DNA from: Hericium rajendrae
Lineage: Eukaryota > Basidiomycota > Agaricomycetes > Russulales > Hericiaceae
Direction of reading: 5' to 3'
NCBI GenBank assembly: GCA_033439255.1
Contig: CM065890.1
Span: 1,116,001-1,180,000, forward strand
DNA length: 64,000 nucleotides
This document shows positions 23,951 through 34,057 of the stretch, piece after piece. Position numbers and translations under genes: made by a program. Below the pieces are notes generated by a model. That model was not told the origin of the DNA. It saw nothing but the letters and a program-made list of their open reading frames with translations, and searched no databases. Within the stretch, counting starts at the first letter, position 1, and every line of letters begins with the position of its first letter.

Positions 23951-24759
23951 ATGCCCACCACACTCGAGATCGCACACTACCCCGCAAGCCCCGCGTATCA
24001 GAAAGACGCGAGCCTCGTGAATGCCTTCGCGGAGGTCACGAAGAAGATAGACGGCGTGCAGAGGTGCGTACCCACTCCGATTGTGAAGCATAGGACGCGC
24101 GAATGAGCCATGCACGCAGCGTGTTCACCGGCATCGGCGTGGAGCATCCCAATGGCTACCTGCTCGTCGGTACGCCCTTCCTTCCCACCCTCCCACTTAA
24201 TTTAAAGTTTTACTGGCCCTCACGCTCTAGGCTGGGACGACCTCGCAGCACATCAGCGCCTCGTCGCAGACACGAAGCGTTTCGCAGCCGGCGGGCGCAC
24301 GCTCGTCCCAACGATGGCGTACCCGCGCGCAGGCGTATCGCTATTCCACGGCGTCTTCGCCAACTCAGCGCGCCTGCACGGCGCGCTCGCGGCGCCCGTG
24401 ACCGAGATCGCGGAGGTCGTGCCGCGGGGCAGCGCGGACGTGCAGGCCCTGCTGGAACGGCTGGCGGGCGTGGTGAATAGCGGGGTGAGCAAGGCGATCG
24501 CGGGAGTTGTAGGGCGCGTCGTGGAGCGGGAGGGCGAGTGGGTGATAGTGATTGGGTGGCCGACTGTTGAGGTGAGTTCAAGGGGTTTCCTACGAATTCG
24601 TGGTGGCCTGGTTGATACTGACTTTGGGCGTGCTTCTAGGCTCATCGCGCAGATGTTGATAACGGACCTCTTGGTCCTGTTGTCAAAGAACTTCGAGCTG
24701 CGGCTGAACTCAACCTGAATCACGTTCAACTGAACGCGCACGGAGGCATCAAGTTGTAG
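23951..24759 (+). CDS. Alpha+beta-barrel (ABM-like) protein, copy 1
   Basis: Four exons (23951-24063, 24120-24169, 24231-24571 and 24640-24759) give 207 aa. It begins MPTTLEIAHYPASPAYQKDASLV, continues with VFTGIGVEHPNGYLLVGWDD, then LVPTMAYPRAGVSLFHGVF, APVTEIAEVVPRG, and VVEREGEWVIVIGWPTVEAH. Two repeats of 'strand ending G-W' near SVFTGIG...LLVGWDD and EWVIVIGWPTVEAH fit two ferredoxin-like halves of a dimeric alpha+beta barrel, as in antibiotic-biosynthesis-monooxygenase-like and stress-responsive barrel proteins. Fold membership is inferred. No catalytic residue can be named, so the substrate is unknown. There is no signal peptide, so the protein is probably cytosolic. Exons 1 and 2 are exactly 113 and 50 nt with phases 2 and 1, identical to the copies at 41.7 and 43.6 kb, which proves common descent. 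Confidence 0.82.
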
Positions 24760-25225
24760 CGATGCCTCCTCTGCGAATGTAGGATGCTTTATATATACTG
24801 ATTGCAGGATTGTTTGTCTCGATATCGGCAGACTTTGATTGTCATTTTTCTCCGGCCAATCAAGATGTATCTTAACATTTGTTTTCACGGGGGTCTTAAC
24901 GCTAGACTTTCTGCCAAGACTTCACGGGGATGTCTAGGCGTTTCAGATGTGGATGCAGCACGCGGAAATCAAGGATATCAAACACCAGCTAATCAATGCA
25001 ATATACTCACCTGCAGGCATCGTTCCGGAAGGCCGCCAATCAGTATAATGCGATCAGAATTGGGTTTCCTCGGCCGTGAGTATTGCTCTTCATCAGAAAG
25101 GACTACCTGCACTATCCTGATATCTGGACCTTTCGAACTCCCGTGGATATTTTCCTCAAATTTGCATGGCCACGAGGTGCAATATAGCTCGATAGCTTTC
25201 TGTTTACTTCTGTCCGCGCCCAGCG
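24760..25225. other. Convergent 3' spacer
   Basis: Lies between the ABM-like copy 1 (+) and a small leftward gene. A TATATATA-like stretch near 24790 may belong to the polyadenylation region. No gene is seen. Confidence 0.45.
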
Positions 25226-25640
25226 TTAGCATGTCCTGAAACCCTTGCAAGCGACATCAACACGGTTGGCACAAACCTTGCTGCCCGTACCTTCGGTCTT
25301 AGGCTGGTTTGCTTGCTGAATTCGATGATCCCCTAAACCGTCCATCAGCACGGACACAAAGTAATTGTTGACAGCGCAATCTCACAAGTAGGCGTATCTC
25401 CTTGCGCCTTTTTCTTCTCTTTGGAATACTGCAAGTACGCCCACGCGCCAAGGATGCCACCGACGGTTGCAGCGCCGCCCCAGATCAGCTGTCGAGGCGA
25501 CGGTCCCTGAGTTAAGGCGTAGTCGTGGGCCAGCAATGAAAGCTTACCCTGGTGGGATACCCTGTGGGGGGCGGTTTGGGCGGCGTGCCCTTTGGTGTAC
25601 CGCCGTTGTTCAGATTGCGTCTCGTGGGATTAAAAGACAT
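25226..25640 (-). CDS. Small single-pass membrane protein, family not recognised
   Basis: Three exons (25640-25548, 25506-25386 and 25332-25226) give 106 aa. The N-terminus, MSFNPTRRNLNNGGTPKGTP, is basic and Pro/Gly/Asn-rich. It is followed by one helix, QLIWGGAATVGGILGAWAYL, and a charged turn KEKKKAQGD, then a polar tail. A basic N-terminus, one Gly-rich helix and a charged tail is the style of small mitochondrial inner-membrane assembly factors, but this is only a guess. Intron 1 is only 41 nt, with a GTAAGC donor and CTCAG acceptor. The last exon could carry a 33-nt in-frame stretch that is read through. The gene model is plausible because all frames agree, but no homologue was recognised. 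Confidence 0.55.
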
Positions 25641-28600
25641 TGCACGACGTGTTTGCGCGAGATGTACTAACGGTCGTGGTGCCGGACAGATGAAAGGTTC
25701 GGCTGCTCGACGACGCCAATATTTCGATGTTATAGGAGCTGTAGCTGACTGACGGGTCCAGAGCAGACATTCATTTCGTGCGCGCGCTGTTATAGGCGGC
25801 CTCCTCTAGTGAACTGATCGGCGGGCGGATGATGCGAATGGAAGCCCCTGTCTGGCCTGCACATGGCCTGCACATGGCTTGGACGCGACGCGACGAGGCC
25901 AAGTCGCGACTGTATCTCGTCGAGGTCGGGGATGTTGACTGTGCGCTCATGAGTGAGGTAAGTATACCACAACATTCCAAAGCCTTCATAACTTACAGTA
26001 CCAGCAGAACAGCATCGATTCAGAAGCACTGCGCTGTGATCGGTCCTTCCTTATTGGCACAGCGAGGGCTCCACTCATTCAGTGAGTGGAGGTCGGTGAG
26101 CATCACACTTCCTTCGTTCGCGAACCATTCTTTTGAATAGCTTTAGGCATGTTTCCTAGACGCGTACTCCACTTTTCTCAGTACCTTTTCATCTTTCGCG
26201 ACCTCTCCCTCCTTTTGTAGAATGCAAGCTCAATTTCCGCTAGGCAGGTCCCCGCGGCTTTTGGGATATTTCTCATGGTGCCTAGAGCCCTCTTTCAACT
26301 TGGAGCATGCGCCACAGCATGGATCATCGCCGAGTAGCTTTTCTTTTCCAGGCATGTCGCTACCCATGTCTTTCATGACGCTCTATGTTCGGATCTTATA
26401 CCTTCGTTCTAATTCTCAGGATTGCCATTCCCTTTCGTCCTCGCGAACTACCGTTATCCGGCTTTGGTCACCTGGCTAGAACGGCGCCTCAGCATGTCTA
26501 TTGACACCGTACACTGACCCTGCATGACTTAGCGATAAGATCCAGACTGTAACAGCAGAGCGGTCCACGGCATTTCCTCGCACAATGAAGCCCCAGTGCA
26601 CTTTTCGGCTCTGCTGGCCGCCACACCGCCCATCTGGGATCGAAAAGTCTAAATGCACACAGGCACCCAGTCAGTTCGCCATCGCCCCCCATCAGGTCTT
26701 CTCTTCGGATTGCCCATGATCCTAATCCGCATGTAGGCGCAAATGCTCTGCAACTTCTGCCCTAAGTTCTCAGACTGCTTAATTTCCAGCCGGACTTTAC
26801 GGTATTCGCGTAAGAGAAACCGCGAACTGCATATCACGAGTCTGCGGATGTCTGCAAGTGCACCCGGGAGGCACAGCACATGCCGCCCTAGCGTGCACAG
26901 CCAAATCGCTACCATCTTTGCCATCTTCCAATGCCTCCAGCATGCCCCGACATGAATCGCGCGATCCCTCACGGTCAGGTCTCTCCGGCTATGTTGCTGA
27001 TCTAGCCATCCAGGATAGTCGCCCGCGTCCACCTATCAGCCCCGCATTCTCGATAAGGCATCTCCGTGCCCGCTCTCGCGAAGTCGACGCTGGCCTTCCC
27101 CTTCGGGATGCGCCATGCCTGATTACCCCGCACTGGCGCCCGCCGTGCGTTCCTACTGCGCCTAAGCGCGATTGGCTGCGCATGGCTCCAGCGAACGCGA
27201 TCTGGTCGTGTGCGACTCGGGACGTAGGTCCTGCGGCTTCGAAGCTGTAAGGCGGCCGTGCTTGCTGGGCTTGCTTTATGCAATGTCTTGTCATGTCCGA
27301 CGAGTGTCCGCGGTCAGCAGCTCCTCGGCTGCCGTACTTGCTCTTCTCCTCGGTTCGTCGCGTTATGTCGGTCCATATTCAGACTCGAAGATCCTGTGGC
27401 ACGAAGGCTGCGCACATGTCGACTTTGCCTCTTGGAGATCGATCCACGTCGTGTGCAATTCTTCTTGTGTGGGTCCACTATTCGAGTCTCACGATGTTAC
27501 GCATGTTTGGCATTACTCGTTGCACTTGTCCAACCAATCGGTGAAACTTGACCCGCCCAACATTGCGGTATATTAACTACCCCTTCTCATTGCATACGAC
27601 CTTTCACCAAGTCGCCCATTGCACTGGGCCTGTCACAGGGCTTGCATGGCACAAGGTTCGACGTTGCCGTGCATCTTTTTAGTCGTGACCTTTTCTCACT
27701 GGCAGAAGATCTTCGCTGTAATCATTACAGCTCGAAGCACATCAGCAGCAGAATGACGCTTCGCGGCCCAGACCACGAAGGCGCGCAAAGGCGTGGCGTT
27801 TGTGTCCATCGACACCGATGCATTCCCGCACGGAGCTCGTATGTGCTGCGAAGGTCACCACTCCCGCCGGCTCGTTCCCGAAGCTTGCGATTGTGGCTCA
27901 TCACAGCTTCAACCGGTATCGCCGCGGTTTCATGGCACGGCCGCCGTGGGTGCATGTGTCGATTTGCAGAGGCTGAGATCGAACTTATTCAGGGTGTGGA
28001 CTGTGGAGGTTCGTCGGCGCGTTCTGCCATGTAAGTCCGGTTCTTGTGCTGACTATCTTGCACGATTCGAACCAGATTCGAAAGGTTCAAGGGTCGAGCC
28101 ACAGACCGTCGCATGCTATCAGATTTTCTTTCTTCCTTTTGGATGCTTTAGAGCTCTCAATGCTTCAGGCAGATCCCCTCCATCACGACAAGGCACCAGT
28201 CGTCAAGAGTCTAACATATCGCGACAGGTCCTGAGGTCTGTATGTCGTGCACCTCCGTCACCATGGGAAACAAATAGCAGGGTTGACAGGAGTGTGCACG
28301 AATGGACCTTGGCAGTTGTCTGCTGTAAAGCCCAACCTCGTCACCGACATAACGGGGTCGGCCTCCGTTAACTACGTGCGCTGAGGGTCGTATCCTTCAT
28401 CCAATAGTCATGCCCGGACCCGCAGGTCACCAATTGGTAAATCTCGCGCCCGCAGCTCGAGCCTCTTTTCGGTACCTAGGATTTCGTGGTCAAGCAAAAT
28501 GACAGCAGGTCGTGCTCGGCCCGTCTCTAGGGCGCGACCCTGACAACACGACAAAGGGCAAATTACACTATGTGAGGATGTATGAACGTTCGTACACTGC

Positions 28601-31600
28601 ACGCATAATCAATCGACTGAACGATCTCATGACAATTAGCCAGATCGATAACATGCCGGCGGTGCAACCTTGCACGCGGCCTCCGCTGACAGCAATGACA
28701 GGCAATGACTCGAGGACACAGAGCGCAAAATACTAAATGCCAAGATCCGTCGCGAGGGACCTGAAATACGCGGCCTCCGACAGGCCGACCGCGACGGAGA
28801 CGGATCGATGAAAAGTCGATCCCTCGTCAAATTACGCGGCTCCGCTCAGGAACGAATGGAGTGGACACACATGGACCAGCACACACCGACTGCGCCCATC
28901 CCTTGCCCCGACTCTGGGATGTACGTTCCCTGGTTACTGTGCGCAGCACCAATCTGTCGCTGCTCGTCGGACCCGTGCGCTGAGCGGGCTGCGAGCGCCC
29001 AGGCTGGTCCGCAGACGTTCCTAGCAGCGAGTCGGTCTCGGCTCTCGATGCTCAAATACGCGAGCAGTCCAATCGGAGCAGACGACCGCCACAAAATGAC
29101 GGACACAGCGAACAGCGGCGCTCGGCACACGTACCGACTGCGCCTGGGCCTGCCGGCTCTAGCAGCTGTCAAGCCCTGCGACGAACAAAGCTACTCGGAA
29201 ATGAAGCGGTGCACTGAAGTTGGAATTTTGCACTGCCCTGGCGCCAGAGTACGAAGAACGTTGCGCCGCTTCTTTCATTCAGGCTCGTTTGTTCCTTTTT
29301 CGGAACTGGGAGGTGCGCTGGGCGCAAGAAGACCGCTGCGACGCTTCTCGCATTCAAACTTGAGACTTTGATTTATTTCCGGCGCAAGTGCAGACAAAGC
29401 ACGGAAGCAGAACTGTGACAAAACGCCTATAGAAGTCGTTGAAACGCGAAGCAGAACACGTACTAGGAACCTGGACACGGAGAGGTCGGACACCGACGAG
29501 GCGCCTCGTGTCCCTCTTGCGCCCATGTCAGGGATGTATTGAAGGTGCAACTTCGCCCTTGTGGCGTCCAGCGCCCACCATTCATCCTAAGAATAATTTA
29601 GACCGGGGACCTTCCCGAAGACAGAAGCGCAGGACAAAGGATGCTCGGTATCTTAGCAGCCGTACCGGAGAGGATGGAAGGCTGTCGGATGCATTCAGGT
29701 GGATGGGCGGTTGTGCCCTCTGGCAGACACGCCACTGGTCGGCTTCGCACTGTCGTCTTGTGCGCCCTGTGGCCAATCAGGCGTGTACCTGCGAGGAGAC
29801 GCGCGATGACTGGGCGCTCGAGTCGGCTTGCCACTTGGACGTGCGCTAGCACGTCTGGTTCCAGCGGCGTTGGACGGACCATAGGGTCGTATGCAATTCA
29901 GCTGACGGTAATATCGCATCTGGCAACAGCCGTCAGCACCCCACTTTGCTTCAATTCAAAGACTGCACCAAGTATTCCCAGAGCTGCGCACAGAACATGT
30001 CGACGCAGTCAACTTGGCTGCACCCCCATTTCGCGGCGTCCGACCCGATCGGCGCTGCTACCGCCCAAACGCTGACACGAAGCCAGCCCGAGTCGGACCT
30101 CCCGCGGCGCATGCGCCCTCCTAAGTCGGAATCCAGACATTCAGGCAGAGGATTCTTGGCCAGGCCAATAATAGAGAACGACGCCGCCGGAAATCGACGA
30201 AAACGCCATCAGTCCGCAATCGCACGCACCCAGTCACCCACCATACTCCGGGCGGCACAAATCTGCGCCCGCACGCCCGCAATGGCAGCGCAGGATCGCC
30301 AGTCAGTAACTTACTGCGTCCGACAAGTTTCCGACGAACTTGAAGAGGAGTACTTGTGTGGGCACCGGGACGCACCGGGTGAGCGGCCTCCGCCAACGGC
30401 AACCGTGCGCCGCGCGATTGGCGGCCCGTTCTTATACGGTAGTTCGAGCACCCGGCGGCGTCGCGCGGGGTCGAGGCCGCGCCTGCGCCAATGCGCAGGA
30501 GCTGACTCGCCGTCGCCATCGTTCTGCTATAACGAGGTTGTATGCAGTTTGACTTGGAGCGATACCGTGCCTGTGCGCGCAGTCAGAATTCGGGAATCTG
30601 GGCCGTGGAGACGTCTACGTGCTGCAGTTCGCGCTGTGGATTGCTATTGGTCGTCTGTTTTCTGCGTCTGGACCGCACATGGGTGTGCTCGGACTAACGC
30701 AAGTCGGGCAGTCTAGTCTTGCCGCTGCAGCATCTTGATCTCTAGCCGATGTGATCCTAGTGTCGAAAGGCTATCGGAGCGCACGATCTGGACAGTTTGT
30801 TCCAGGCCCAAATGCTTGCTTACTGTACGGCCCCGGGGGAGTTCTTTCGTGGGCGAGATGCGTCCGGGCGCGCGCAGGAGAGTGAAGTAAATCTGGATCG
30901 GCGGTTCGACTCGGTGCGATTGAAATGCTGCGCTGCACGGGAGGGTGGATTGGACTGGGCGCGTCGGGCGGGCTTTTCCATTTTGATCTTGGTTGGGTAC
31001 CGATCGTGATTAGAACTACAGCTGCTGCGCTGCAACGTTCGTTCACAACCATCATCAAAGGAGGATGGACAACGGTATGACCCGCCAGGTGCTGCCTATC
31101 TTTGATCAGTACACGCTCATTGTTCGTCGGTGCGTCAGCGTGTGCTCGTTTCTGTGAGCTTGAGATTTGTATGTGTCGTGCAGCAACATGTAATCAGGGA
31201 GATCACGGAAGCGATCACAACAGTCGGCGTACGCGGCTGATTGAACACTGACAAAGGCGTAGATTGATAATGAGAAAGCAAGAGAACTATGCCAACGGGC
31301 AAAGATTTACAGGAATGAACACTTACCCTGAGAGAGAACTCGAGCCAAGGTTATCGCAGGGACCTACATCACGGCTGTCGGACGGACGTCCGAAAGATGC
31401 GGCGGATCAGGGTCGCGTTTGCCAAGATCAATCTACTGATCCAACACGGACAGAAGTACAAACCCTTAGGACGAGCGGGGCTTGACGATGGATCACACGT
31501 AGCGTAGGTGATAGATAGGCATGGAGGCGTATGTATACGACCCTGCTCGAGAACAAAAAGAAGGTCACGCGGACGTCCGAGGTGATACGCACGTACGGCG

Positions 31601-33752
31601 GATCAGCCTGCATGTTCCCATATCGCTGTTACCTGCAGCGCGGTCTGATCCTGAGGAATGCAGGCAGCCAGTCTGCTCGCACGCTATAGACAAAGCGAAC
31701 TAGTTTTCCGTAACTTTACGCCACGAGAATGGAACATTTGACGACGGATCACGATGGTGGTGATTAAGACGTATGGAAGCGTAGCGTCGAGAGATACCGC
31801 CGGCTGGCGTACGCCTGAAAATTGTTCACGGGTACCCACGCAGGGAAGGTTAAAGGCTGTACGCCGCGCCGACATCCGACCTGCGAAATGAAACGCTAAC
31901 GTTGGCGAGGGGTAGCACGGGATGATGCAGCCATCGATATGTACGAGCTGTCATGCAGGCAACCATAAGCGGCGTTCACCTTTGTGCCGCTGCCCTCTGC
32001 CCTGCGGGAATACGAAAGCGTGAGTGCTGCGGACAAAGCATGAAGAGAAACTACGTGCAACGTGTGCAGAGGTGGCACTGCAGGGCAAGGCGAGATCACA
32101 TCAATATCAGGCTTTTAACCTCGCTGCGTACCTTGCGCTATCGCATCGATCTCCGTTTGACCCGTACGTCGTGGCGTTCCTGGGTGACAGCAGCGTACAG
32201 CATCTCACACGGCAGACGCGGGCGACTGTAAGTACACCACGCGCACATATCGCGTTAACATCAACCTCTAGGCTATCGGTACAAACAGAGCTTGTGTTGT
32301 GCCTTAGGATTTATGAGAATGGCTGTGCATTTACTGTTGTCGTCGTCGCAGTATTTTCTTGAATATCGAATTTATTTGGTTTATGAGTTGTCTTGATCTC
32401 ACATCTTGATCGCTCTCGGAGCAACCTCTCAGAGAATAATAATTACTTGAGGCTGCGCAAATCCGATGGCGCTACGGCTGGTGCCAACCGCATCGATATC
32501 CTGGGAAGCGGAAGCTCGGATCAGCAGAAGCAGGAGAAATGACGCGTGACGCAGGGTTCCGGGCACGTACGCGCTGCAGAACGGGCAAAACGGATGCCTG
32601 CGCGCGAGCCGTTTGCGGAGGCGCAAACAAAAGCGTACGTACTCCCCGCATCGCGCCACGACTGGGCCACAGATAGAACAAAGGAAGCCGGCCACGCACC
32701 GTGAGATGTTCGTGCGTGCCACTCCAGGCCACTCCTCGGAGGACGCTATCGGCGCACGCTGCAACAGTCTCTCTAATTCCGCTTCGCATGTGCGCGCGGT
32801 GCTCCTTCTCCATCTTGCTCTCGCGGAGGGTCGGCATCTGTGTTTGCGCCTTCGCGAATTCTGGTACGTATAGATGAGCCAACCGCGTCATCTCTGTGGG
32901 TCTGATAGGAAGGCCCGCCTCTGGCAGACGGACGGACGAGGGCGCGATGACGTGGGCGTCGACGATCGCTGCGATAGCGCAACTCCCCATGACATCACGC
33001 CCCCGCGTCCGCAACCGAACTGCCCCAACCGGTCCGACTCGCTCGCTCGCTTGCTCGAGATCTGGTCGGGGTGCTCAAGCGCTCGAGCGCGTACCGATCG
33101 CGTCGGCAGAAACAGATGCGCAAGGGGCATCCGCGCTCTTGGTTTTGTTGCCATGCCTGCACAGCCCGGCCTGCGTCGGCGGCTGCTGCGGCGCTGGAAT
33201 TCGGCACCGAGCGGCACGACTGGGCGTGCTCGCCCTGGGCGGTCGTTGTTCGCGTCGCGCGAGTGCGCGATGGGCGGAGGCTGGCGTGTGCAGGGAACGC
33301 GCTCGAGGGGAAGCGAAAGGCTGCTGCCGAGAGGGATTGAAAGGCGGAAGGGAAGCAGTGGCAATCTGGCGCGAGTGCACCAGGGCGTTGGCGCGGAAGG
33401 GCAGGGCTGATGGCCTTTCGTGTCCTACGACCCCCGCTCCTCCTCTGGCCTCCCCTAGGCCCAGTGGGTGTACTCGCGTCGGATGGGCCATATGGGGGCG
33501 ATGGCGGGTTAGCATCGCGAAGGACCGGAGAGGAGGAGGGGGGCTGAGATGGAAATAATTATATAGATAGACGGCGGGGAAGGAAGGGATCATTCAGATC
33601 TTCGGTTCGAGCCCAGCACGGCGTTCAGTCCGGCCTCCGTTGTCCCGTCCCCATCTTATAAATCGCGAACGTAGTCCTTCCTCTCTTCGATCCTATCGCC
33701 CCTCGCCTGCGCAAATCCTTCCTCCCTCCCCTTCTCCATATCTTCCGCAGTC
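25641..33752. other. Eight-kilobase gene-poor region
   Basis: Many open frames of 60-250 codons lie on both strands, but they are overlapping, high in Arg/Ser/Ala/Pro, and show no domain, splice logic or paired exon pattern. Small features noted are three near-tandem CCTGCACATGG units at about 25855-25880 and a short local repeat at 29250-29365 (GCGCCGCTTCTTTCATTCA against GCGACGCTTCTCGCATTCA). No transposase, reverse transcriptase or integrase motif was seen. It may be old decayed repeat DNA or hold noncoding transcripts. Confidence 0.5.
33657..33663 (+). promoter_or_regulatory. TATA box of the 63-aa gene
   Basis: TATAAAT lies 90 bp before the ATG at 33753 and is followed by a pyrimidine-rich leader, the usual layout of a strongly expressed fungal promoter. 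Confidence 0.5.
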
Positions 33753-34057
33753 ATGCCCGCCGTCGTCTCCAACGCCACCCGCATCTGGGAGACTAACATC
33801 CACTGGGCTCTCTTCTCTCAATGCGGCGTCTGGGACCCAAAGGGTAGAGGCGTCGACATCTGGGAATGTATTCGTCCTCGTATGTCCCGCTGTTTTTCCT
33901 CCTTTTTCCATGCTCATCTCTTCGTCGTTCCAGATGATTCCACCGCAAACACTCAGGTACATTTGCCCGACGCGTCTCGCGACCGTCCCCATTCTGACCA
34001 CCATTGTCCTCACAGCCCCCCAATCCCATCTACTGGCGCTACGTCGCCCGCCGATAG
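33753..34057 (+). CDS. 63-aa microprotein, three exons, family not recognised
   Basis: Exons 33753-33879, 33934-33956 and 34016-34057 join in frame through two clean introns (54 and 59 nt; donors GTATGT and GTACAT, acceptors TTCCAG and TCACAG with CTGAC branch sites). The product starts MPAVVSNATRIWETNIHWAL. It has FSQCGVWDPKGRGVDIWECI in the middle, then DDSTANTQPPNPIYWRYVARR at the end. Five Trp and two Cys in 63 residues is high. No signal peptide or membrane helix is obvious. A TATA box and a C/T-rich leader precede it, which argues for real transcription. Function is unknown. The 23-nt middle exon is very short, and the gene lies between two gene-poor stretches of 8 and 6 kb. Confidence 0.6.

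Noticed and set aside
25244-25276. 33-nt intron in the last exon of the small membrane protein gene
   Set aside because: Too short for a fungal intron, and the sequence is in frame without stops, so it was kept as coding.
33600-33630. GGTTCGAGCCC resembling a tRNA T-arm
   Set aside because: No acceptor or anticodon stem could be built around it.
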